A stretch of DNA of 64,000 nucleotides from Sandaracinobacteroides sp041909755 (GTDB taxonomy: Bacteria > Pseudomonadota > Alphaproteobacteria > Sphingomonadales > Sphingomonadaceae): positions 1 through 64,000 of the forward strand of contig NZ_JAYRCW010000003.1 in assembly GCF_041909755.1 (NCBI RefSeq), given 5' to 3'. Positions within the stretch are counted from its first letter, which is position 1. The number at the start of each line of letters is the position of its first letter. Shown one piece after another: positions 51,241 through 59,619 of the stretch. A program made the position numbers and the translations under genes. The notes below the pieces were generated by a model. The model was not told the DNA's origin. It saw nothing but the letters and a program-made list of their open reading frames with translations, and searched no databases.

Positions 51241-52062
51241 ATGACCTACGCCACGATCGCCTATTCTGTCGAAGAGCATGTGGCCCATGTGCGGCTGAAC
51301 CGGCCAGAGGCGCTGAACACCATGAACGGCGACTTCTGGGACGAGATTCCCCGCGTGTTCGCCGAGATCGATTCGAACCCGGCGATCCGGGCCGTTGTGC
51401 TGTCGTCCACCGGCCGCCACTTCACCGCCGGGCTCGATCTGAACTGGGCGGCCACCTCGATGCCCGCGCCGCATGCCGATGCGGGCCGCGCGCGCGAAGC
51501 TTTCCGCCGCCATGTGAAGCACATGCAGGAAACGATCAGCGTAGTGGATCGCTGCCGCGTGCCCGTGATCGCAGCCATCCAGGGCGGCTGCATCGGCGGC
51601 GGCGTGGACCTGATCACCGCCTGCGACATCCGCGTCGGCAGCGCGGACTGCTTCTTCACCATCCAGGAAGTGAACATCGCCATCGTCGCCGACGTCGGCA
51701 CGCTTCAGCGAATTCCCCTGCTGCTGCCGCAGGGGCTGGTGCGCGAGCTGGCCTATACCGGGCGGCGCTGGAAGGCGGACGAGGCGATGGCACAGGGATT
51801 CCTGAACCGCTGCTTCCAAAGCCACGAGGAAACCGTGGAGGGCGCGCTGGCGCTCGCAAGGGAGATTGCGGCGAAGAGCCCGCTCGCCATCACGGGGATC
51901 AAGCAGGTGCTGAACGCGGGCCGCGACATGACGATCGAGCAGGGGCTCGACTATGTGGCGGTGTGGAATGCCGCGATGCTTCAGGGCGAGGACATGCGCC
52001 GGGCCGTCGCCGCCCAGCTCACCAAGGCGGGCGAGGCGAAGTTCGACGATCTCGCCGCCTGA
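51241..52062 (+). CDS. Crotonase/enoyl-CoA hydratase family protein (dienoyl-CoA isomerase-like)
   Basis: A cytosolic crotonase-fold enzyme of 273 residues. STGRHFTAGLDLNWA holds the first oxyanion-hole strand, and AIQGGCIGGGVDLITACDIR the second. QEVNIAIVADVGTLQRIPLLL matches delta3,5-delta2,4-dienoyl-CoA isomerase, whose catalytic Asp and Glu/Asp lie in these segments. It likely works in oxidation of unsaturated fatty acids. The ATG at 51241 follows AAGAGGGAAG. Divergent from the 2Fe-2S gene by 45 bp and 127 bp ahead of coxB. Confidence 0.92.
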   Translation: MTYATIAYSVEEHVAHVRLNRPEALNTMNGDFWDEIPRVFAEIDSNPAIRAVVLSSTGRHFTAGLDLNWAATSMPAPHADAGRAREAFRRHVKHMQETISVVDRCRVPVIAAIQGGCIGGGVDLITACDIRVGSADCFFTIQEVNIAIVADVGTLQRIPLLLPQGLVRELAYTGRRWKADEAMAQGFLNRCFQSHEETVEGALALAREIAAKSPLAITGIKQVLNAGRDMTIEQGLDYVAVWNAAMLQGEDMRRAVAAQLTKAGEAKFDDLAA

Positions 52063-52118
52063 TCCGCCCCCCTGCCTGCTGCCGACCGGGGTTGATCGTC
52101 GCACGGGTTCACAGCTTC

Positions 52119-52147
52119 TTGTCGTGCCCGTTCCCCTCCGGTATGGC
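52119..52147 (+). promoter_or_regulatory. Possible promoter of the cox operon
   Basis: TTGTCG (52119-52124), 17-bp spacer, TATGGC (52142-52147), 42 bp upstream of the coxB ATG. A GAATC site lies just downstream. Moderate match only. Confidence 0.4.
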
Positions 52148-52189
52148 CCCAACTTGACGTCGAGAATCCCGGAACCAGAGGATTAGGGA

Positions 52190-53320
52190 ATGAAAAAGGG
52201 TTGGCCTTCGGGCCTGAAGGGTGCCGCCATTGCCGCGGCTCTGATGATGGCCGGCACGGCCAGTGCACAGATGGCGGATGCGCCGGGCGCGCAGGATGCC
52301 GCGCCTGCCGTCGCCGCTGCCCCAGTGGCGGCCGTCGCAGCCGCACCGACAGCAGCCGCCGTGGCCGTCACCGAGGCCGGCGCCGCCCATGCCGCCGCGC
52401 AGAACGATGCGCTGGCCGGCTACACCCGCACCAAGCCCACGCCCGGCGTCGGCCAGCCGGTTCCGGCCGGCATCGCCATCCAGGACCAGTTCACCCCGAT
52501 CGGGCAGGAAGCCAAGTTCCTGCTGGAAAAGATCCTGAACCCGATCATCGGCGTGATTTCGCTGGTGGTTCTGGGCCTGCTGGCCTGGGTTGCCCTGCGC
52601 TACCGCTCTGCGGCGGTGGAAACGCCCAGCACCACCACCCACAATTTCACCATCGAGGTGATCTGGACGCTGGTGCCCGCGCTGATCCTGCTGGCGGTCG
52701 CCTTCCCCAGCTTCCGGCTGCTCGCCAACCAATACAGCCCGCCCAAGGCCGACGTCACCGTGAAGGTGACGGGCTATCAATGGTATTGGGGCTATGAATA
52801 TCCGGATTTCGGCGGGATCAGCTTTGATTCCGTGCCGCTTTCCAAGGATGAGGCCGCCAAGGCAGGCGAACCCTATCTCCTCGACGTGGACAACCGCCTT
52901 GTCGTGCCCGCGGGCAAGACGGTGAAGGTGCTGATCACCGCCGCCGACGTCCTGCACAGCTTCGCGCTGCCCAGCTTCTGGGTGAAGATGGATGCCGTGC
53001 CCGGCCGCATCAACGAAGCCTGGTTCAAGGTGGATCGCCCCGGCGTCTATTACGGCCAGTGCTCGGAACTCTGCGGCACCAAGCATGGCTTCATGCCCAT
53101 CGCGATCGAAGTGCTGTCGGAAGAGGATTTCAAGCGCTGGGTGCGCATGAAGCAGGCCGCCGACGGCATCGAGCCGACGGGTCCCGGCATCGCGGCCGAA
53201 AAGGTCGCGCTGACCCCGGCGCAGGTCGCCGGCGCCGTCCGCGCGGCGGTCGCGCCTGCTGCCGCCCCCCAGATCACCACCGAAGCTCCGGCAGCTGCGC
53301 CCGCAGCGCCCGCCGCCTGA
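52190..53320 (+). CDS. coxB: Cytochrome c oxidase subunit II
   Basis: CoxB carries the binuclear CuA centre that takes electrons from cytochrome c. The 376-residue product has an N-terminal signal-like region and an Ala-rich stretch, then the two membrane helices (about 125-147 and 160-185). The cupredoxin domain has WYWGYEYPDFGG and the CuA ligands VLHSFALPSFWVKMDAVPGR and YYGQCSELCGTKHGFMP (His, two Cys, Glu, His, Met all present). The Ala/Pro-rich tail (about 350-376) is an extension. First gene of the seven-gene cox operon; coxA follows after 14 bp. Confidence 0.96.
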   Translation: MKKGWPSGLKGAAIAAALMMAGTASAQMADAPGAQDAAPAVAAAPVAAVAAAPTAAAVAVTEAGAAHAAAQNDALAGYTRTKPTPGVGQPVPAGIAIQDQFTPIGQEAKFLLEKILNPIIGVISLVVLGLLAWVALRYRSAAVETPSTTTHNFTIEVIWTLVPALILLAVAFPSFRLLANQYSPPKADVTVKVTGYQWYWGYEYPDFGGISFDSVPLSKDEAAKAGEPYLLDVDNRLVVPAGKTVKVLITAADVLHSFALPSFWVKMDAVPGRINEAWFKVDRPGVYYGQCSELCGTKHGFMPIAIEVLSEEDFKRWVRMKQAADGIEPTGPGIAAEKVALTPAQVAGAVRAAVAPAAAPQITTEAPAAAPAAPAA

Positions 53321-53334
53321 GAAGGACACGCCAG

Positions 53335-55002
53335 ATGGCCACCCACGCACTTCACGCGCATGACGATCATCACGCGCACGACGATCACGACCACAAGCCG
53401 GGCTTCTTCGCCCGCTGGTTCCTGTCCACCAACCACAAGGACATCGGCACGCTCTACCTGATCTTCGCGATCTTCGCGGGGATCGTCGGCGGCGCGCTGT
53501 CCGGCTTCATGCGGTGGGAACTTGCGAACCCCGGCATGCAGGTGCTGCCCTGGTTCACCAAGGGCAACATCGACGCCGCCTATCACCTGTGGAACGTGTT
53601 CATCACCGGCCACGGCCTCATCATGGTGTTCTTCATGGTGATGCCCGCCGTCATCGGCGGCTTCGGCAACTGGTTCGTCCCCATCATGATCGGCGCGCCC
53701 GACATGGCCTTCCCGCGGATGAACAACGTCTCCTACTGGCTGACGACGGTGGCCTTCGTGCTGCTGGGCGTCTCCATGTTCGTGCCGGGCCCGGCGGGCT
53801 TCGACGGCGCGGGCACGGGCTGGACGGTCTATCCCCCGCTCTCCACCTCGGGCCACCCCGGGCCGGCGGTCGATCTCGCGATCTTCTCGCTGCACCTCGC
53901 CGGCGCTGCCTCGATCCTGGGCGCGATCAACTTCATCACCACCATCTTCAACATGCGCGCGCCGGGCATGACGCTACACAAGATGCCGCTGTTCGTCTGG
54001 TCCGTGCTGGTCACCGCCTTCCTGCTGCTGCTGTCGCTGCCCGTGCTGGCCGGCGCCATCACCATGCTGCTGACGGACCGCAACTTCGGCACCACCTTCT
54101 TCGATCCCGCCGGCGGCGGTGATCCGATCCTCTATCAGCACCTGTTCTGGTTCTTCGGCCATCCCGAAGTGTACATCATGATCCTGCCGGCCTTCGGCAT
54201 CGTCAGCCAGGTTCTCTCCACCTTCAGCCGCAAGCCCGTCTTCGGCTATCTGGGCATGGCCTATGCCATGGTCGCCATCGGCTTCGTCGGCTTTGTCGTG
54301 TGGGCGCACCACATGTTCACCGTCGGCCTGTCCGTGAACACCAAGATGTACTTCACCGCCGCCACGATGATCATCGCGGTGCCCACCGGCATCAAGATCT
54401 TCTCGTGGATCGCCACCATGTGGGGCGGCAAGCTCAGCTTCGAGACGCCCATGCTGTGGGCCATCGGCTTCATCTTCATGTTCACCGTCGGCGGCGTCAC
54501 CGGCGTCGTCCTCTCGAACGGCGGCGTGGACACTTACATGCACGACACCTATTATGTCGTCGCCCACTTCCACTATGTGCTGTCGCTGGGCGCGGTGTTC
54601 GGCCTGTTCGCGGGCTTCTACTACTGGTTCGGCAAGATGTGGGGCCGGAACTACAACGAGTTCCTGGGCAAGCTGCACTTCTGGATCTTCTTCATCGGCG
54701 TGAACGTGCTGTTCTTCCCGATGCACTTCCTGGGCCAGGACGGCATGCCGCGCCGCATCCCGGACTATCCGGAAGCCTTCGCCTACTGGAACAACATCGC
54801 GTCCTGGGGCTATGCGATCATGCTGGCCGGCATGGTGGTGTTCTTCATCAACGTCTTCTGGTCGCTGTTCGCGGGCCGCAAGGCGGCCGCCAACCCCTGG
54901 GGCGAAGGCGCCACCACGCTTGAGTGGACGCTGTCTTCCCCGCCCCCGTTCCACCAGTTCGAGACGCTTCCCGATCTGCGGAACATGAAGGGCTCGCACT
55001 GA
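53335..55002 (+). CDS. coxA: Cytochrome c oxidase subunit I
   Basis: The catalytic subunit with haem a, haem a3 and CuB in a 12-helix membrane protein of 555 residues. FLSTNHKDIGTLYLIFAI is the family start; HLFWFFGHPEVYIMILPAFG holds the His-Tyr crosslinked CuB pair; VWAHHMFTVGLSV holds the further CuB histidines; and YVVAHFHYVLSLGAVFGLFA the haem ligands. An N-terminal extension with eight His (HALHAHDDHHAHDDHDH) precedes the first helix and could bind metal. The ATG at 53335 has AAGGA upstream. ctaB follows 7 bp after the stop. Confidence 0.97.
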   Translation: MATHALHAHDDHHAHDDHDHKPGFFARWFLSTNHKDIGTLYLIFAIFAGIVGGALSGFMRWELANPGMQVLPWFTKGNIDAAYHLWNVFITGHGLIMVFFMVMPAVIGGFGNWFVPIMIGAPDMAFPRMNNVSYWLTTVAFVLLGVSMFVPGPAGFDGAGTGWTVYPPLSTSGHPGPAVDLAIFSLHLAGAASILGAINFITTIFNMRAPGMTLHKMPLFVWSVLVTAFLLLLSLPVLAGAITMLLTDRNFGTTFFDPAGGGDPILYQHLFWFFGHPEVYIMILPAFGIVSQVLSTFSRKPVFGYLGMAYAMVAIGFVGFVVWAHHMFTVGLSVNTKMYFTAATMIIAVPTGIKIFSWIATMWGGKLSFETPMLWAIGFIFMFTVGGVTGVVLSNGGVDTYMHDTYYVVAHFHYVLSLGAVFGLFAGFYYWFGKMWGRNYNEFLGKLHFWIFFIGVNVLFFPMHFLGQDGMPRRIPDYPEAFAYWNNIASWGYAIMLAGMVVFFINVFWSLFAGRKAAANPWGEGATTLEWTLSSPPPFHQFETLPDLRNMKGSH

Positions 55003-55009
55003 GGCGGGA

Positions 55010-55936
55010 ATGGCACTCACGCCCGATCTCGAAACCGAAAGGGCGCCGACAGGCGCCCTTTCTCACTCGGACTGGCGCGACTATTGGTCGCTGCTGAAAC
55101 CCCGGGTTATGACTCTGGTGGTGTTCACCGGCGCCTGCGGCCTGTTCGCGGCGCCGGGTAGCCTGCCGCCCTTCCTCGCCTTCGTGGCGATCCTGTGCAT
55201 CGCCGTCGGCGCGGGCGCCGCCGCTGCCTTCAATCAATGGTGGGAAGCGGACATCGACGCGGTGATGAAGCGCACCCGGGCGCGGCCGCTGCCCTCGGGC
55301 CGGCTGCACGGCGATGACGCGCTTGCCTTCGCGGTAATCCTGTCGGTCGCCTCGGTCGTAACGCTGGGCTTCGCCACCAACTGGGTCGCGGCCGGCTGGC
55401 TCGCCTTCTCCATCTTCTTCTATGCCGTCGTCTATACGATCTGGCTGAAACCCCGCACCCCGCAGAACATCGTGATCGGCGGCGCGGCCGGGGCCTTCCC
55501 GCCGATCATCGGCTGGGCCGCCGTGACAGGCGATGTCACCGCGCTGCCGCTGCTGCTGTTCGCGATCATCTTCGCCTGGACACCGCCGCATTTCTGGGCG
55601 CTCGCGCTGTTCGTGCGCATCGATTACGCCAACGCCGGGATCCCGATGCTGCCCGTCACCCATGGAATCCGCGAAACGCGCCGCCAGATCCTGATCTACA
55701 GTTTCGTGCTGGCCGCAGTTGCGATCGCGCCCTGGCCGCTGGGCCTGCTGGGCGCCGTCTATGGCCTGTCGGCCGTGCTGCTCAGCCTGGTCTTCGTGGT
55801 GCTGGCCGCACGCGTCGCCGCCAGCCGCACGGAAGAACCAGCCGACATGGCCGCGGAAAAGGCGCTGTTCAAATTCTCGCTCTTCTATCTCGCCGCCATT
55901 TTTGCCGCCCTCGTCGCGGACCGGAGCCTCGCATGA
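55010..55936 (+). CDS. ctaB: Protohaem IX farnesyltransferase (haem O synthase)
   Basis: CtaB attaches a farnesyl group to haem B, the first step toward haem A for subunit I. The 308-residue membrane protein of the UbiA superfamily has the active-site motifs NQWWEADIDAVMKRTRARPL and DYANAGIPMLPVTHG, and LKPRVMTLVVFTGACGLFA at the first helix. Its stop overlaps the coxF start (ATGA). Also called coxE/cyoE. Confidence 0.96.
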   Translation: MALTPDLETERAPTGALSHSDWRDYWSLLKPRVMTLVVFTGACGLFAAPGSLPPFLAFVAILCIAVGAGAAAAFNQWWEADIDAVMKRTRARPLPSGRLHGDDALAFAVILSVASVVTLGFATNWVAAGWLAFSIFFYAVVYTIWLKPRTPQNIVIGGAAGAFPPIIGWAAVTGDVTALPLLLFAIIFAWTPPHFWALALFVRIDYANAGIPMLPVTHGIRETRRQILIYSFVLAAVAIAPWPLGLLGAVYGLSAVLLSLVFVVLAARVAASRTEEPADMAAEKALFKFSLFYLAAIFAALVADRSLA

Positions 55937-56064
55937 GCTGGACCCCTGAAGAGGAAAAGGCCTTCCTCGCCCGCCGCCGCCGGCGCAACCTGATGATCGG
56001 CCTGGTGCTGGGGGCCTTCGCCTTCCTGTTCTATGGCATCACAGTGTCGCGGATGGTGCAATGA
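55933..56064 (+). CDS. Small single-pass membrane protein between ctaB and ctaG (CoxF-like)
   Basis: A 43-residue frame starting in an ATGA overlap with ctaB and ending in an ATGA overlap with ctaG. It reads MSWTPEEEKAFLARRRRRNL, then a hydrophobic helix (about residues 21-38, MIGLVLGAFAFLFYGITVS), with a short end RMVQ. Position and topology match the small CoxF-type proteins of alphaproteobacterial cox operons, whose role in oxidase assembly is presumed. Too short for ordinary gene calls, but the two coupled overlaps leave little doubt that it is translated. Confidence 0.82.
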   Translation: MSWTPEEEKAFLARRRRRNLMIGLVLGAFAFLFYGITVSRMVQ

Positions 56065-56687
56065 CAGGCACGATCCAGCAGCCGGACCGCCGACACCTGC
56101 GCACCGCGCTCACCGCAGGGGCCATCGCGCTCGGCATGGCGGGCCTCGCCTATGCGTCGGTGCCGCTCTATCGCGTCTTTTGTCAGGTCACCGGCTTCGG
56201 CGGCACGACGATGAAGGTCGATGCCGCCTCGGCCCCCGGCGCCGATCAGCTGAAGGCGCTGCATGGCCGCACCATCAAGGTCCGCTTCGACGGCAATGTC
56301 CGGGGCGGATTGCCCTGGCAGTTCGCCCCCGCGCAGGGGCCGGTGGACGTGAAGATCGGCGAACAGAACATGGCCTTCTATCGCGCCAGTTCCTCGGCAT
56401 CCGGCCCGACCACGGGCAGCGCCACCTTCAACGTGACCCCGGCCGCCGCCGGGCAGTATTTCGCCAAGATCCAGTGCTTCTGCTTCAACGAGCAGACACT
56501 TGCGCCCGGGCAGACGGTGGACATGCCCGTCGTCTTTTATGTCGATCCCGCCATCCTGGACGACCCGGATGCGAAGGACATCGACGAGATCACCCTGTCC
56601 TACAGCTTCTATCCCGTGGAGCAGCCGACGAAGGCGCCCGGCATCTATGCCACGGGATCCTCGGAAATCGCCGCAAAGACGCGCTAG
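56061..56687 (+). CDS. ctaG: Cytochrome c oxidase assembly protein CtaG (Cox11)
   Basis: CtaG delivers copper to CuB of subunit I. The 208-residue product has one N-terminal membrane helix (about 15-37) facing a periplasmic immunoglobulin-like domain with the copper motif KIQCFCFNEQTLAPGQ and the following PVVFYVDPAI. YRVFCQVTGFGGT carries a further conserved Cys. Length is normal. ATGA overlap with coxF. Confidence 0.96.
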   Translation: MTGTIQQPDRRHLRTALTAGAIALGMAGLAYASVPLYRVFCQVTGFGGTTMKVDAASAPGADQLKALHGRTIKVRFDGNVRGGLPWQFAPAQGPVDVKIGEQNMAFYRASSSASGPTTGSATFNVTPAAAGQYFAKIQCFCFNEQTLAPGQTVDMPVVFYVDPAILDDPDAKDIDEITLSYSFYPVEQPTKAPGIYATGSSEIAAKTR

Positions 56688-56750
56688 AAATCTTGCCCTC
56701 CCCCGCCCCGGCGGGCTAGGGCCGACAAAACGAAAGTTCAGGTGAGAGAC

Positions 56751-57578
56751 ATGGCTTCCGCGAAGAACCACGATTTCCATATCCTGCCCCCCAGCCCCTG
56801 GCCGCTGATGGGCGCCATCTCCGCGATGGTCATGCTCGGCGGCTCGGTGTTCTGGTGGCATGACCAGGCCTGGGGTGTCTGGGTTGCGGCGCTCGGCCTT
56901 GCGGGCGTGCTCGCCACCTTCTTCTTCTGGTTTTCCGACGTGCGCGACGAAGCGAACGCCGGCGATCACACCCCGGTCGTGCAGCTGCATCACCGCTATG
57001 GGATGATCCTGTTCATCGCGTCCGAAGTGATGTTCTTCGTCGCCTGGTTCTGGGCCTTCTTCTCGGCCGCGCTCTACCCCTCTTCGGCAGAGGTTATCGG
57101 CGGCGTCTGGCCGCCCAAGGGGATCGAGCCGCTCGACCCCTTCGTCTATCCGCTGCTGAACACGCTGATCCTGCTGCTGTCGGGCACCACCATCACCTGG
57201 GCGCACCACGCCCTCATCCACGGCGACCGGAAGGCGTTCAAACAGGGCCTCTGGCTCACCATCGGGCTTGGCGTCCTCTTCTCGATGCTGCAGGCCTATG
57301 AATACAGCCACGCCACCTTCGGCTTCTCCGGCAACATCTATGGCGCCACCTTCTACATGGCGACGGGGTTCCACGGCTTCCACGTGATCGTGGGCACCAT
57401 CTTCCTCGCCGTCTGCCTGTGGCGCGCCTACCTCGGCGATTTCACGCCGAAGCAGCATTTCGGCTTCGAAGCGGCTGCCTGGTACTGGCACTTCGTCGAT
57501 GTCGTCTGGCTGTTCCTGTTCCTGACGATCTACATCTGGGGTTCGAACTTCGGGGCCGCCGTTGGCGCCGGCCACTGA
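56751..57578 (+). CDS. coxC: Cytochrome c oxidase subunit III
   Basis: The seven-helix third subunit that stabilises the catalytic core. The 275-residue product starts MASAKNHDFHILPPSPWPLM and has LHHRYGMILFIASEVMFFVA, FWAFFSAALYPS, TTITWAHHALIHGDRK and the C-terminal FGFEAAAWYWHFVDVVWLFL, all standard. The ATG at 56751 has AGGTGAGAG upstream; a GTG three codons earlier lies in that ribosome-binding site. Confidence 0.96.
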   Translation: MASAKNHDFHILPPSPWPLMGAISAMVMLGGSVFWWHDQAWGVWVAALGLAGVLATFFFWFSDVRDEANAGDHTPVVQLHHRYGMILFIASEVMFFVAWFWAFFSAALYPSSAEVIGGVWPPKGIEPLDPFVYPLLNTLILLLSGTTITWAHHALIHGDRKAFKQGLWLTIGLGVLFSMLQAYEYSHATFGFSGNIYGATFYMATGFHGFHVIVGTIFLAVCLWRAYLGDFTPKQHFGFEAAAWYWHFVDVVWLFLFLTIYIWGSNFGAAVGAGH

Positions 57579-58221
57579 TCCTTCCCCTCTGAACACCGGC
57601 AAGGCCCCGGCGGGAAACCGCCGGGGCTTTCCCGTTCTTCCGACGATGACGGTCGCGCTGGCGCTGCCGATCCTCGTCGCGCTGGGCCTGTGGCAGATCA
57701 GCCGCATGCACTGGAAGGAACAGGTGCTGGCCCAGCTGGAACGGAACAGCGCCCTTCCGCCCGTCACCCGCTTCCAGCCCGATGCCGGCCGGCAGGATCT
57801 GCTGTTCCGCAAGGCCCGGCTGGATGTCAGCTGCGACGGCCCCGCGGTGGAAAAGGCGGGGCGCAACCTCGAGGGTGCCTCTGGCTATTCCGTCTTCTTT
57901 CCCTGCACGTCGGATGGGGCGCCGCTGCTCGTCAACGCCGGCTGGGGCCCCCGCGCGGATTCGGCGGCTGCCGCAACCCCGCCTTCCGGCGCCGTCGGCG
58001 GCATGATCGTCCCGACGGGTCCGGATGGCGGGCTGGGGCTTGCGCTGGTGCTGGAAGCGGCGGAACCGCCACTCCTCCCCTCCGCGCCGCCGGGGCCGGA
58101 AACGATCCCCAACAACCACCGGCTCTATGCGATCCAGTGGTTCAGCTTCGCCGGCATCCTGCTCGTCATCTATGGCCTGTGGCTGCGCCGCTGGGTTGCA
58201 CAAAGGCCGCCTCAGGCCTAA
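57562..58221 (+). CDS. SURF1-family oxidase assembly protein
   Basis: SURF1 assists haem insertion into subunit I. The 219-residue product has an N-terminal membrane helix (about 29-44, TVALALPILVALGLWQI) followed by the conserved WQISRMHWKE, a periplasmic domain with GYSVFFPCTSDGAPLLVNAGW, and a C-terminal helix preceding LRRWVAQ. NNHRLYAIQWFSFAGI is the C-terminal SURF1 signature. The only start that retains the conserved residues before the first helix is a TTG at 57562, overlapping coxC by 17 bp. A hairpin lies at 57604-57627 within its first codons. Confidence 0.85.
   Translation: MAPATDPSPLNTGKAPAGNRRGFPVLPTMTVALALPILVALGLWQISRMHWKEQVLAQLERNSALPPVTRFQPDAGRQDLLFRKARLDVSCDGPAVEKAGRNLEGASGYSVFFPCTSDGAPLLVNAGWGPRADSAAAATPPSGAVGGMIVPTGPDGGLGLALVLEAAEPPLLPSAPPGPETIPNNHRLYAIQWFSFAGILLVIYGLWLRRWVAQRPPQA
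57604..57627 (+). terminator. Terminator-like hairpin at the coxC/surf1 junction
   Basis: GCCCCGGCGG-GAAA-CCGCCGGGGC is a perfect 10-bp stem with a GAAA tetraloop, followed by TTTCCC. It lies 26 bp after the coxC stop and inside the surf1 reading frame, so it may reduce or end transcription after coxC, or simply separate mRNA segments. Confidence 0.5.
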
Positions 58222-58233
58222 CCGCCAGCGGTC

Positions 58234-59619
58234 ATGCAGTATCTCAGCACACGTGGACAGGCGCCGGTCCTCGATTTCAGGGGCGCGACTCTCGCCGGTC
58301 TGGCAACCGATGGCGGCCTCTATCTGCCGGCCGAATGGCCGCAGCTTTCGGCCGAGCTTCTCGAATCGCTCGCCACCGCCAGCTATGCGGAAACCGCCTT
58401 GGCGGTGATGCGCCCCTATGTTCAGGGCTCGCTGACGGATGCGGAGCTGAAATCGCTGATCGCAGACGCCTATGGCGATTTCGGCCACGCTGCCGTCACG
58501 CCGCTGGTGCAGCTGGATCACCGCCACTGGCTGCTGGAACTGTTCCACGGCCCCACGCTCGCCTTCAAGGATGTGGCGCTGCAATTCCTCGGCGGGCTGT
58601 TCGGCCATTTCCTGGGCGCGAACGACCGGCTGACGATCGTCGGCGCGACCAGCGGAGACACCGGTTCCGCCGCAATCGAGGCCGTGGCGGGCCGCCCCGG
58701 CATCACCATCTTCATGCTGCATCCGCAGGGGCGCGTGTCAGACGTTCAGCGCCGCCAGATGACGACGGTGAACGCGCCCAACGTCCACAACATCGCGGTC
58801 GACGGCAGCTTCGACGATTGCCAGCGGCTGGTGAAGACGCTGTTCAACGACGCCGCCTTCCGCACCGAATTCCAGCTGTCGGCCGTGAACAGCATCAACT
58901 GGGCCCGGCTGCTCGCGCAGATCGTCTATTATGTCCATGCCGGGGTCCGGCTCGGCGCGCCGCACCGGGCCGCCAGCTGGTCGGTTCCCACCGGCAATTT
59001 CGGCGACGTGTTCGCGGGCTATTGCGCCCAGCGGATGGGGCTGCCGGTGAACCGCCTGCTGGTCGCCACCAACGTCAACGACATCCTCGCCCGGGCGCTG
59101 TCGGCGGGCGACTATTCCGTCGGCAAGGTCACGCCCACGGCGACGCCGTCGATGGACATCCAGATCAGCTCCAATTTCGAGCGCCTGCTGTTCGATCTCC
59201 ACGGCCGCGACGGCGCGGCGCTGGCCGCCGCCATGCAGGGCTTCGAACAGTCGGGCACGCTGAAGCTGACGGACGCGCAGCGGGCGGAGGCTTCGAAGCT
59301 GTTCCTGGCGTCGCGCGTGACCGAAGCGGGCATGATGCAGGCGCTCGCCTGGGCCAACAGCGAATGCGGCCAGCTGATCGATCCGCACACCGGCGTCGGC
59401 CTGGCAGCCGCCCGCGCCCGGGCGGAGGATTGCGAAGGGCCGCTCGTGACGCTGGCCACCGCCCACCCGGCGAAATTCCCGGATGCCGTGGAACGGGCGA
59501 CAGGCATCCGCCCCGGCCTGCCGCGCCGGGTCGCCCACCTGTTCGACCGCGAGGAGCGCTATGACCATCTGCCTGCCGATGAAGCGGCGCTGAAGGCCCA
59601 CATCCGCGCCCGCGCATGA
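58234..59619 (+). CDS. thrC: Threonine synthase
   Basis: ThrC converts O-phosphohomoserine to threonine with PLP. The 461-residue product has YLSTRGQAPVLDFRGATLAG at the N-terminus, the PLP lysine in HGPTLAFKDVALQFLGG, then GATSGDTGSAAIEAVAGR (phosphate binding) and PTGNFGDVFAGYCAQRMGLP. It belongs to the longer (class I, yeast/E. coli-like) threonine synthases. Follows surf1 by 12 bp, and overlaps the M16 peptidase start by four bases. Confidence 0.96.
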   Translation: MQYLSTRGQAPVLDFRGATLAGLATDGGLYLPAEWPQLSAELLESLATASYAETALAVMRPYVQGSLTDAELKSLIADAYGDFGHAAVTPLVQLDHRHWLLELFHGPTLAFKDVALQFLGGLFGHFLGANDRLTIVGATSGDTGSAAIEAVAGRPGITIFMLHPQGRVSDVQRRQMTTVNAPNVHNIAVDGSFDDCQRLVKTLFNDAAFRTEFQLSAVNSINWARLLAQIVYYVHAGVRLGAPHRAASWSVPTGNFGDVFAGYCAQRMGLPVNRLLVATNVNDILARALSAGDYSVGKVTPTATPSMDIQISSNFERLLFDLHGRDGAALAAAMQGFEQSGTLKLTDAQRAEASKLFLASRVTEAGMMQALAWANSECGQLIDPHTGVGLAAARARAEDCEGPLVTLATAHPAKFPDAVERATGIRPGLPRRVAHLFDREERYDHLPADEAALKAHIRARA

